Assembly (NCBI GenBank): GCA_030591795.1
Contig: JAUVAJ010000095.1
Location: 1-7,008, forward strand
Source of the DNA: Desulfuromonadales bacterium
GTDB taxonomy: Bacteria > Desulfobacterota > Desulfuromonadia > Desulfuromonadales > UBA2294
Reading direction: 5' to 3'
Length of the DNA stretch: 7,008 nt
Below are positions 1 through 6,420 of this stretch, piece by piece; the first letter of the stretch is position 1; every line of letters begins with the position of its first letter. The notes beneath the pieces were generated by a model, which saw only the letters and a list, made by a program, of their open reading frames with translations, had not been told where the DNA came from and did no database searches. The translations under genes and the position numbers were made by a program.

Positions 1-1
1 C

Positions 2-1816
2 TTACAGGCCGATGTGATCGGCTCAAACTGTGGGCTCGGGATCGACGGTATTTTCGATGTCCTCGACAAGATGCGGACGGTGACCAATCGACCGCTCATA
101 GCCCAGGCCAATGCCGGATTACCGGTGTTGGTCGATGGCGAGACAGTTTTCCCGGCCACACCGGATGAAATGACCCTGTACCATGACCGGCTGATCGCCA
201 CCGGAGTTCGGGTGATCGGTGGCTGCTGCGGAACGACACCGGCACATATCCGGGCGATTAAACAGGCCCTTGAAGGTCGGGACGTACTTTGGACGCCACC
301 ATCACGACGTGGTTTTCTCTCCAGTCGCAGTTCCGTGGTTCCGGTCGGCAGCGGTGCGCCATGTGCAATTATCGGTGAGCGGATCAATCCGACCGGCAAA
401 AAAGCCTATAGTGCCGAATTGCTCGCTGGAAAAACTGCTTATATCCGGCGTGAGGCGCAGACTCAGGTTGAAGCTGGTGCTGCCTTGCTCGATATCAATT
501 GCGGCGCTCCCGGCGTCGATGAACCGGCCGCCCTGGAGCGTGCGGTGTTTGCAGTCAACGGCGTGGTCAATGTGCCGCTGGTACTCGATTCATCTGATCC
601 GATCGCCCTTGAAAAAGGGCTCAAGGCGGCGGATGGCAAAGTGCTGATTAATTCGGTTTCCGGTGAGGAAAAGAGTCTCGCTGTCGTGTTGCCGTTGGCG
701 GCCAGATATGGTGCGGCAGTGGTCGGGCTGACTCTGGATGAGTCCGGTATTCCGGAGACGGCTGCCGGACGTATCGCTATCGCCAGGCATATTCTGGAGC
801 GGGCCGAGGCTGTCGGCTTGCCGAAGCAGGATCTGATCATCGACTGTCTCACCCTGACTGTATCGGCTGAGCAGAAGCGGGCAGTTGAAACCTTGCGTGC
901 GCTACGCGGTGTCCGTGATGAGCTCGGTTTGGCGACGGTTCTCGGCGTTAGTAATATCTCCTTCGGCCTGCCGAATCGCTCTGTACTCTCATCGGCATTT
1001 TTTGCCATGGCTATCGAAGCCGGTCTCGGCGCCGCCATCATCAATCCGAAAGAGGAGCGGATGATGGACGCCTATCGATCAGCGATGGTTCTGCTGAACC
1101 ATGACCAGCGCGCTGAACAGTACATCGCCAGTTACGCCAATGTCGAAGTAACTCACGCAGCGCAAGTGACGGAAGCGACCGGTGTTCGCGAGCAATTGAG
1201 CGCGGCAATTATCGAAGGCGACGCCGAGGGAATCCTGGCATTGGTCGAAGCAGCACTGGCCGAAGGTCTGTCATCGCTGCAGGTCAGTAACGAAGGGTTG
1301 CTGCCGGGGTTGGAAGAGGTCGGTCGTCGTTTTGGTAAAAACCAGGTTTTTCTGCCTCAGGTCATGCTTTCGGCTGAAACCATGCAGGTCGCCTTTGCCC
1401 GCCTGAAACAGGAGATTGGCGGTAGCGAGGTAAAGCCGTTGGCAAAAATTCTGATGGCGACCGTTGAAGGGGATATTCACGATATCGGCAAAAATATCGT
1501 TTGCACGCTGTTGGAGAATCATGGCTTTGAGGTGCATGATCTCGGCAAGAACGTGGCGGCACAAAAGATTCTCGATGAAGCTCTGCGGTTGAAGGTTGAC
1601 GCGGTTGGCCTCTCGGCTTTGATGACCACCACCCTGCAGCAGATGGAGACGACTATCGGGCTGTTGCGTGATGCCGGGATAAAGGTTTTGACCATGGTCG
1701 GCGGTGCGGTAGTGACCCAGGATTATGCTGATGAAATCAACGCCGATCTCTATGCGGAAGACGCGCTGGAAGCGGTTCGGAAAATCAAGGAACTTTTCAC
1801 AGAAAAGACGGTCTGA
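2..1816 (+). CDS. metH: B12-dependent methionine synthase, 3' part (5' end outside window)
   Basis: Transfers a methyl group from methyltetrahydrofolate through cobalamin to homocysteine, giving methionine in the cytosol. The frame is open from base 2 with no start, so the gene begins upstream; most of the homocysteine domain (roughly 200 or more residues) is missing. Counting codons from nt 14, the order is: end of the homocysteine domain (1-90) with the zinc ligands Cys6 (SNCGLG) and Cys71-Cys72 (GGCCGT); pterin-binding domain (about 115-365) opening with IGERINPTG and carrying LDINCGAP and INSVSGEE; helical cobalamin cap (about 390-470); and B12-binding domain (about 475-600) with DIHDIG, whose His489 (nt 1478-1480) is the lower axial cobalt ligand. 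The protein ends directly after the B12 domain, so the C-terminal AdoMet-binding reactivation domain of E. coli MetH is absent. Other methyltetrahydrofolate:corrinoid proteins share the last three domains, but the zinc cysteines support MetH. Identification is firm. Confidence 0.95.
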   Translation, partial: LQADVIGSNCGLGIDGIFDVLDKMRTVTNRPLIAQANAGLPVLVDGETVFPATPDEMTLYHDRLIATGVRVIGGCCGTTPAHIRAIKQALEGRDVLWTPPSRRGFLSSRSSVVPVGSGAPCAIIGERINPTGKKAYSAELLAGKTAYIRREAQTQVEAGAALLDINCGAPGVDEPAALERAVFAVNGVVNVPLVLDSSDPIALEKGLKAADGKVLINSVSGEEKSLAVVLPLAARYGAAVVGLTLDESGIPETAAGRIAIARHILERAEAVGLPKQDLIIDCLTLTVSAEQKRAVETLRALRGVRDELGLATVLGVSNISFGLPNRSVLSSAFFAMAIEAGLGAAIINPKEERMMDAYRSAMVLLNHDQRAEQYIASYANVEVTHAAQVTEATGVREQLSAAIIEGDAEGILALVEAALAEGLSSLQVSNEGLLPGLEEVGRRFGKNQVFLPQVMLSAETMQVAFARLKQEIGGSEVKPLAKILMATVEGDIHDIGKNIVCTLLENHGFEVHDLGKNVAAQKILDEALRLKVDAVGLSALMTTTLQQMETTIGLLRDAGIKVLTMVGGAVVTQDYADEINADLYAEDALEAVRKIKELFTEKTV

Positions 1817-1889
1817 TCACTTGCGTCATTTCGCGTAGTATGATAACAATGGCTTGTTTATACGACCTTTTTTTGGATCATTAAAATCA

Positions 1890-2408
1890 ATGGTAGTCGG
1901 ATTTAATCATAATTTTCGCTATAAAGGCGAAGTCTTTCACGTTCAGACCGAAGATGGTGGTTTGAACACGACCAATATTATTACACTCCTCTATCGGGGA
2001 GGAACCATTCTGGCCCGGCAAAAAACCTCCTATGCTGACATCGCCAAGGTCGACAACCTGGGCAAGGTTGTCGAGGAGTTGATGAAAGAGCAGCACAAGG
2101 AGATGTTGAAGCGGTTGAAGACCGGCGAATTTGACCAGCGGGTCGAAGAAATTTTGTCCGGTAAAAAGCTGGCGCCGGTCGAGTCAGAGTCTGCAGCTAC
2201 TGTTTCATCGGCAGCTGAGCCTGCAGTCGAGGTTAAGTCGGAACCGGCCCCAGCACCTGAACCATCGGTCGCTGCGCCTGTTGTTGAGGAGATCGAAGAA
2301 GTTATTCCGGTGCTGGAAGAGGATCTTGAAGAGGTTGAGGAAGCCGAGCCGGAGTTTGATCTGGATGATGTCATTCTGTCGTATCTTATGGGCGGGGATG
2401 ACAAATGA
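1890..2408 (+). CDS. Conserved hypothetical protein with acidic low-complexity tail
   Basis: Function unknown. The 172-residue product has two parts. Residues 1-90 are ordered-looking: a beta-rich start (GFNHNFRYKGEVFHVQTEDGG, then IITLLYRGGTILARQKTSY), followed by a charged helix (about 56-90) with KVVEELMKEQHKEMLKRLK. Residues 95-155 are a probably disordered Ala/Pro/Val/Glu tail that becomes strongly acidic (EEIEEV, EEDLEEVEEAEPE). The last 16 or so residues (FDLDDVILSYLMGGDDK) look like a short amphipathic helix and may be a docking peptide. There is no signal peptide or membrane segment, so it is probably cytosolic. The N-terminal part resembles a conserved protein I associate with Geobacter relatives (from memory, unsearched). 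The frame can be extended to a TTG at 1854, but I prefer ATG 1890 because the recognisable sequence starts there (MVVGFNHNF). The ribosome binding site is weak for either start. It lies 73 bp after metH and is followed by a terminator-like hairpin. Confidence 0.8.
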   Translation: MVVGFNHNFRYKGEVFHVQTEDGGLNTTNIITLLYRGGTILARQKTSYADIAKVDNLGKVVEELMKEQHKEMLKRLKTGEFDQRVEEILSGKKLAPVESESAATVSSAAEPAVEVKSEPAPAPEPSVAAPVVEEIEEVIPVLEEDLEEVEEAEPEFDLDDVILSYLMGGDDK

Positions 2409-2436
2409 TTGCGACGCCATCTCTAAATAGTTAGTT

Positions 2437-2476
2437 ACAGCAGTCGCCCACAGGTAACTGCTGTTTATTTTTTATT
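2437..2476 (+). terminator. Probable rho-independent terminator
   Basis: A perfect 8-bp inverted repeat, ACAGCAGT (2437-2444) and ACTGCTGT (2457-2464), encloses a 12-nt loop and is followed at once by a T-rich run (TTATTTTTTATT). It sits 28 bp after the stop of the hypothetical gene and before the transketolase genes, so it probably ends the metH-side transcript. The stem has only four G:C pairs and the loop is long, so termination may be incomplete. An alternative 6-bp pairing (AGTTAC 2433-2438 with GTAACT 2454-2459) overlaps the stem. Confidence 0.6.
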
Positions 2477-2479
2477 AGC

Positions 2480-2511
2480 TTGTCATTTCGAACGATAGAG
2501 AGAAATCTTGG
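2480..2511. repeat. REP-like imperfect palindrome, single copy
   Basis: The core is ATTTC (2485-2489) and GAAAT (2502-2506) around a 12-nt centre, flanked by TTGTC on the left and CTTGG on the right. It resembles the widespread intergenic palindromic repeats of the form GTCATTTCGAnCG...GAGAAATCTT that I recall from many bacterial genomes, including delta-proteobacteria. The resemblance is from memory, not a search. It lies between the terminator and the ribosome binding site of the transketolase N-subunit gene, where it would sit in the mRNA leader or just upstream of the transcription start. Confidence 0.45.
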
Positions 2512-2517
2512 TTTAAC

Positions 2518-2523
2518 AAGGAG
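2518..2523 (+). promoter_or_regulatory. Ribosome binding site of transketolase N-subunit gene
   Basis: AAGGAG lies 10 nt before ATG 2534, a near-perfect Shine-Dalgarno at slightly long spacing. It fixes the start of the downstream gene. Confidence 0.75.
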
Positions 2524-2533
2524 AAAAAAGTAG

Positions 2534-3355
2534 ATGCTCGATAAAGCTACCGTAACAGAGTTGGAGCAGACTGCCCGGAAGATGCGGGTGGAAATCCTTA
2601 AGATGCTCAATCAAGCCAAGTCCGGGCACACCGGTGGCAGCCTGTCGGCGATTGACGCGCTGACGGTTTTGTTTTTTAACGAGATGCGGCATGACCCGTC
2701 GAATCCGAAGTGGAGTGATCGGGATCATTTTGTCCTCTCCAAGGGGCACGCGGCACCGGCGTTGTACGCCTGTCTGGCTGAATCCGGTTACTTTCCGCCG
2801 GAGGATTTAAAAACCTTGCGTCGGCTTGGCAGTCATCTGCAGGGCCATCCGGATATGAATAAAACTCCCGGGGTTGAGGTCTGTACCGGATCGCTCGGCC
2901 AGGGGATCTCGCAGGCGGTTGGCATGGCGCTGGCTGCGCGACTTGATGGTCGCTCCGCACGCACCTACACCCTGCTCGGTGATGGTGAACTGCAGGAAGG
3001 TCTGGTCTGGGAAGCGGCTATGGCGGCGGCGCATTTCAAGCTCGACAACCTGTGCGCCATTGTCGATTGCAACGGTCTGCAGATCGACGGCGATGTTGAA
3101 AAAGTTATGGGAATAGCTCCGGTCGGGCCGAAGTTTCTCTCGTTCAACTGGCATGTGCTGGAGGTTGATGGGCATTGCATTGCAGCAATCGATCAGGCGC
3201 TGACTGAAGCGAAAACGATCAAGGGCAAACCGACGATGATTATCGCCCGGACGGTAAAAGGTAAGGGTGTTCCGTTCTTCGAGCACAAGGCGAGCTATCA
3301 TGGCGTGCCGCCGAGCAACGATGAGCTGAAAGAGGCTCTAGCTATTCTGACTTGA
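2534..3355 (+). CDS. tktN: Transketolase, N-terminal (TPP-binding) subunit
   Basis: N-terminal half of a split transketolase. With the next gene it moves two-carbon ketol units between sugar phosphates in the non-oxidative pentose phosphate pathway, in the cytosol. The 273-residue product covers only the pyrophosphate-binding domain; single-chain transketolases are about 650 residues. Visible landmarks are SGHTGGSLS (His32), SKGHA (69-73), LGSHLQGHPD (98-107), TGSLGQG (118-124) and the TPP/Mg motif GDGELQEG (149-156), paired with Asn180 in VDCNGLQIDG (Asp150 and Asn180 as expected metal ligands). The ATG start has an AAGGAG site 10 nt upstream, and homology to the family begins a few residues in. 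The stop is 79 bp before the partner gene. Deoxyxylulose-phosphate synthase also has a GDG motif, but the split layout and the HLQGHPD region fit transketolase. Confidence 0.93.
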   Translation: MLDKATVTELEQTARKMRVEILKMLNQAKSGHTGGSLSAIDALTVLFFNEMRHDPSNPKWSDRDHFVLSKGHAAPALYACLAESGYFPPEDLKTLRRLGSHLQGHPDMNKTPGVEVCTGSLGQGISQAVGMALAARLDGRSARTYTLLGDGELQEGLVWEAAMAAAHFKLDNLCAIVDCNGLQIDGDVEKVMGIAPVGPKFLSFNWHVLEVDGHCIAAIDQALTEAKTIKGKPTMIIARTVKGKGVPFFEHKASYHGVPPSNDELKEALAILT

Positions 3356-3420
3356 TGGTTTCGTCAATTGAATCCGCACTGATTTATTAAAAACAACGAA
3401 ATAAACCGCTCACCTTTTTG

Positions 3421-3426
3421 AGAGGA
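3421..3426 (+). promoter_or_regulatory. Ribosome binding site deciding a TTG start
   Basis: AGAGGA lies 8 nt before TTG 3435. The next in-frame ATG (3447) would be 20 nt away, so the site supports TTG as the start of the transketolase C-subunit gene. Confidence 0.7.
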
Positions 3427-3434
3427 TTAAGATC

Positions 3435-4376
3435 TTGAGTAAAGAAATGATTGCGACCAGAGATGCTTATGGCAAAACCTTGCTTGAGCTGGGACGAGAG
3501 AACCCGGATGTAGTTGTGCTTGATGCCGACCTGTCAGGGTCGACGAAAACTGCCCTGTTTGCCAAAGAGTTTCCCGAGCGTTTCTTCAATATGGGGATTG
3601 CCGAGTCGAATATGGTCGGGGTGGCAGCCGGTCTGGCGGCTGGCGGTAAAGTGCCGTTTGCTTCGACTTTTGCAGTGTTTGCTGCCGGGCGGGCTTTTGA
3701 GCAGATCCGACAGGCGTTGGCCTATCCGAGTCTGTCGGTCAATATCGTTGCTACCCACGGTGGCATTACCGTTGGTGAAGACGGCGGTTCACATCAGGCG
3801 ATTGAAGATCTGGCGATTATGCGCGCCTTGCCTAATATGACAGTCCTCTGCCCGGCCGACGGTCCGGAGACCTCAGCCGCCATTCGTGCTGCTGCAGCTC
3901 ATGATGGACCGGTTTATGTCCGTCTTGGTCGGGCCAAGGTGCCGGTTGTTTTTGATTCGGGTTGTGAATTCGTTATTGGCAAAGGGGCTCTGCTCCGTCC
4001 CGGTACGGATGTTACTTTTATCACTACCGGACTGATGACCGCGCAGGCGATTGAAGCGGCGGAAATTCTTCAGGCTGATAATGTTTCCGCGCGGGTTGTT
4101 CATATCGGTTGTATCAAGCCGCTCGATGCAGATCTGGTCTTGCAGGCTGCCCGGGAGACCGGCGCCATTGTTACGGCTGAAGAGCATTCAGTGATCGGTG
4201 GACTCGGCGGGGCGGTTTGTGAAGTCCTGGCCGAAGGGCATCCGACACCGGTTGAGCGCGTCGGCTTGCGTGATGTGTTTGGCCAGTCCGGTACCGGTGA
4301 TGATCTTCTGGTGCACTACGGTCTGACACCGAGCAATCTGGTCGAGGCGGCGCAAAGGGTGTTGCGCAGAAAATGA
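3435..4376 (+). CDS. tktC: Transketolase, C-terminal subunit
   Basis: Second half of the split transketolase. It supplies the pyrimidine-binding domain and the C-terminal domain that complete the TPP active site formed with the N-subunit. In the 313 residues, FFNMGIAESNMVG carries the catalytic Glu57 that activates TPP. It is followed by the ASTFAVFAAGRAFEQIR segment (76-92), the substrate/cofactor region THGGITVGEDGGSHQ (107-121) and LPNMTVLCPAD. The C-terminal domain (about 190-313) includes TAEEHSVIGGLGGAV. The start is TTG 3435, chosen because AGAGGA lies 8 nt upstream. The stop TGA overlaps the ATG of the pseudopilin gene (ATGA), which suggests translational coupling. The 79 bp gap from the N-subunit gene shows no convincing promoter or terminator, so the two halves are probably co-transcribed. 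Confidence 0.93.
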   Translation: MSKEMIATRDAYGKTLLELGRENPDVVVLDADLSGSTKTALFAKEFPERFFNMGIAESNMVGVAAGLAAGGKVPFASTFAVFAAGRAFEQIRQALAYPSLSVNIVATHGGITVGEDGGSHQAIEDLAIMRALPNMTVLCPADGPETSAAIRAAAAHDGPVYVRLGRAKVPVVFDSGCEFVIGKGALLRPGTDVTFITTGLMTAQAIEAAEILQADNVSARVVHIGCIKPLDADLVLQAARETGAIVTAEEHSVIGGLGGAVCEVLAEGHPTPVERVGLRDVFGQSGTGDDLLVHYGLTPSNLVEAAQRVLRRK

Positions 4377-4924
4377 CCACGGCCGCTTGCCGGCCCCTCC
4401 GTGACCAGCGCGGAGCGGCATTGCTGGTTGTACTGGTCATGGTTATCATCGTCGGTCTGGTCGCTGGTATTGCCGGCACTTCTTGGCAGACGATCCGACA
4501 ACGTGCCCGCGAAGCCGAGTTGTTCTGGCGCGGTGACCAGTATCGTCAGGCGATTCAAAGTTATTATGAATATGGTGCAGGCGGGAGTCGCAATCGGGCC
4601 GGACAATACCCGGCCAAGTTGAAGGACCTGCTTAAAGATCCGCGCTCGCTCGCTCCGAAAAAGCATATTCGTCGGCTTTTTATCGATCCGATGACCGGTG
4701 GCGACTGGGAGTTGATTAAAGACAAGGGTGGTCGAATCACTGGCGTGCACAGTAGCAGCAGTCTTGAACCGTTTCAGCAGGACGGTTTCCCGGCGGAGTA
4801 CGAAGCTTTCGTCGGAGCAGCATCTTATACGGCGTGGGAATTCAATTATCTGCCGAAGAAACAGCCGGTGGCGACCAAAACAAAACCGAAACAAAAGTCG
4901 TCCGGCACCATTGAGGAACCTTGA
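4373..4924 (+). CDS. Type II secretion / type IV pilus-like pseudopilin
   Basis: The 183-residue product has a class III (prepilin) leader: 14 residues ending in QRG, then the hydrophobic helix AALLVVLVMVIIVGLVAGIAG (15-35), with cleavage expected after Gly14. The usual Glu at mature position 5 is Val19, as in some minor pseudopilins such as GspK, although the rest is not GspK-like and is much shorter. The helix continues as an amphipathic segment (REAELFWRGDQYRQAIQSYYEY, 46-67). A small globular part follows, with QYPAKLKDLL (78-87), RRLFIDPMTGGDWELI (100-115) and GGRITGVHSSS (119-129), a pattern I know from PulG-like pseudopilins. The C-terminal tail is Lys/Pro/Thr-rich. It should be inserted in the inner membrane and face the periplasm, as a minor subunit of a secretion or pilus apparatus whose other parts are not here. 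The ATG overlaps the transketolase stop by 4 bp. No clear Shine-Dalgarno is seen, so coupling is likely. Confidence 0.8.
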   Translation: MTTAACRPLRDQRGAALLVVLVMVIIVGLVAGIAGTSWQTIRQRAREAELFWRGDQYRQAIQSYYEYGAGGSRNRAGQYPAKLKDLLKDPRSLAPKKHIRRLFIDPMTGGDWELIKDKGGRITGVHSSSSLEPFQQDGFPAEYEAFVGAASYTAWEFNYLPKKQPVATKTKPKQKSSGTIEEP

Positions 4925-6420
4925 TATTTAACAGTCTGATAAGTCGGGTTATTCTGCTCTCCATCATGCTGCTGTCGACCGGTATCGGCATCCTTACGCT
5001 GTTTCATATTCAGCGTGAAGAGGCGCATCTTATCGATGCGACCCGCGAGAGCGCCGAACTGCTGCTGTCGACGGTCGAAAAGTCTATTTTCACCTCCATG
5101 AGCATGGGCAACAGTGGTGATGTCCAGTCGATCCTGGAGCATATCGGGCGCAATCCCCATCTTGCCGGCCTGCGTATTTTTCATCCTGATGGAACCATCC
5201 TGAAGTCGAGCTACCCATTCGAAATTGGTCGTCAGGTCAATGCAGATGACCTGTCGCTGTTCGTGAATAATCAACAGAGCGGGATTTATCAGATCGGTGA
5301 TGAACCGGTACTCGGCATGGTTCGGCCAATTATGACTGATCGACGCTGTTTTGTCTGTCATGGCGGCGGCGCGAAGGTTGTCGGGGTTCTTAGTATAAAT
5401 TATTCGCTCAATGAAATGATGGTGCAGATCGGTGAAACCTCGTCATTTTTTCTCGGCTCGACCATTGTTGTGGTTTTGCTGCTCTCAGTCGGAATCTCGT
5501 TTTTGCTGATCCGGTTTGTCAAGCGGCCGATTCAGAAGATGGCGGCTAAAATGGCGCTGGTCGAAGAGGGCGACCTGACGGTCCGGATGCGCTCCAAGTA
5601 CAACGATGAAATTGGTGTGCTGATGCACAACTTCAATTCCATGGTTGTGAATTTGGAAAAGGCGCAGAATGAATTAGAGCAGTTCCATTATCAGCAGATG
5701 GCCCGGGCTGACCGGCTCGCTTCGGTCGGTGAAATGGCCACCGGCCTCGCCCACGAGATTAAAAATCCGCTGGCCGGTATCAGCGGAGCGATCAGCGTTA
5801 TTGCCGATGATTTCGCCGAAGATGATCCTAAACGCGAAATTGTCCGCGAGGTTCTTGAGCAGATCAAGCGGCTCGACAAAACCGTAAATGACCTGCTCTA
5901 CTTCGGCCGTCCCGGTGTGCCGGAGTTCACTCTTATCGATGTTAATGAACTGGTCAAAACAACCCTGTTTTTTACTTCCCAGCATCCGGAGTCGAAGAAT
6001 ATTCACCGAATAAAGGAATTGACCAAGCCGCTGCCGGCAGTCTTTGCTGATGAGAAGCAGGTGCAGCAGGTGCTGTTCAATGTCATTCTCAATGCTATTC
6101 AGGCGATGCCGGGTGGCGGTACCCTGCGCCTAGAAACCGATCAGGTTCGGCACAACGGCACGCAGTTTGTTCAGGTTCAGATCATCGATAGCGGCAAAGG
6201 GATTTCCGAGGATGAACTTGAAGAGATTTTCGTGCCGTTCCATACCACCAAAAATCAGGGGACAGGGCTAGGGTTGCCGATTTGTCGCCAGCTCATGGCG
6301 CAGAATGACGGGACGATTGCTGTGCGCAGCAAGGTTGGTGAGGGGACAACAGTCACGATTGAATTGCCGGTCACCGCGACCGACGGTATTGCAACAGATA
6401 CAGAGGTGAAACGTGCGTAA
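4921..6420 (+). CDS. Membrane sensor histidine kinase with periplasmic CxxCH (haem c) motif
   Basis: Two-component kinase of 499 residues, probably phosphorylating the next gene's product. Order: TM helix 1 (about 8-29); periplasmic sensor (about 30-174) with a Cache/PAS-like middle (LAGLRIFHPDGTILKSS) and near its end RRCFVCHGGG; TM helix 2 (about 176-199); HAMP (about 199-252); dimerisation domain with phospho-acceptor His278 (LAHEIKNP); and ATPase domain with N box (Asn387, Asn391), G1 DSGKGI (423-428), F box FVPFHTT and G2 GTGLGL (447-452). All catalytic boxes are intact. Cys143-F-V-Cys146-His147 is the c-type haem attachment signature and is on the periplasmic side, where cytochrome c maturation acts. 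There is no cytoplasmic PAS domain. TTG 4921 is the first start after an in-frame stop (4912); the next, ATG 4966, would cut into TM1. GAGG lies 4 nt upstream (short), and the start overlaps the pseudopilin stop (TTGA). The kinase call is firm; haem binding is inferred. Confidence 0.92.
   Translation: MIFNSLISRVILLSIMLLSTGIGILTLFHIQREEAHLIDATRESAELLLSTVEKSIFTSMSMGNSGDVQSILEHIGRNPHLAGLRIFHPDGTILKSSYPFEIGRQVNADDLSLFVNNQQSGIYQIGDEPVLGMVRPIMTDRRCFVCHGGGAKVVGVLSINYSLNEMMVQIGETSSFFLGSTIVVVLLLSVGISFLLIRFVKRPIQKMAAKMALVEEGDLTVRMRSKYNDEIGVLMHNFNSMVVNLEKAQNELEQFHYQQMARADRLASVGEMATGLAHEIKNPLAGISGAISVIADDFAEDDPKREIVREVLEQIKRLDKTVNDLLYFGRPGVPEFTLIDVNELVKTTLFFTSQHPESKNIHRIKELTKPLPAVFADEKQVQQVLFNVILNAIQAMPGGGTLRLETDQVRHNGTQFVQVQIIDSGKGISEDELEEIFVPFHTTKNQGTGLGLPICRQLMAQNDGTIAVRSKVGEGTTVTIELPVTATDGIATDTEVKRA
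6403..6406 (+). promoter_or_regulatory. Ribosome binding site deciding a GTG start
   Basis: GAGG lies 6 nt before GTG 6413, inside the 3' end of the kinase gene. An in-frame stop at 6407-6409 rules out any earlier start, and no other start codon follows for a long way within the receiver domain. Confidence 0.7.

Noticed and set aside
463..1044. Long open frame on the minus strand (193 codons) inside metH
   Set aside because: It is antisense to the conserved pterin-binding domain; its predicted product is Ser/Arg/Pro-rich with no recognisable motif and no ribosome binding logic. It is a shadow of the GC-rich codon pattern.
1821..1844. Possible sigma-70 promoter TTGCGT ... TATGAT before the hypothetical gene
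   Set aside because: The spacer is only 12 bp, far from the usual 16-18 bp, and no better pair of hexamers is visible.
1838..1874. Possible terminator after metH: GTAT/ATAC and AAC/GTT pairings followed by seven T
   Set aside because: The stem is short, AT-rich and interrupted by an asymmetric bulge; too weak to call, although the T run is real.
2030..2404. Minus-strand open frame (124 codons) opposite the acidic-tail protein
   Set aside because: Its Ser-rich composition follows directly from the Glu/Ala codons of the plus-strand tail; there is no independent evidence for it.
2480..2508. TTGTCA as a -35 box for the transketolase genes
   Set aside because: At a 17-bp spacing the -10 position reads AAATCT, a poor match; the TTGTCA is better explained as the edge of the REP-like palindrome.
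3357..3407. Inverted repeat TTTCGT / ACGAAA between the transketolase halves
   Set aside because: The loop is 31 nt, the stem is 6 bp and no T-run follows; likely chance.
4466..4492. Sigma-54-like GGCAC ... TTGGC inside the pseudopilin gene
   Set aside because: The GG to GC distance is 9 rather than 10 nt and it lies inside codons for the membrane helix region; not a credible -24/-12 promoter.
4316..4894. Minus-strand open frame (192 codons) opposite the pseudopilin
   Set aside because: The plus strand has clear pseudopilin and transketolase motifs that overlap neighbouring genes precisely; the minus product matches nothing I recognise.
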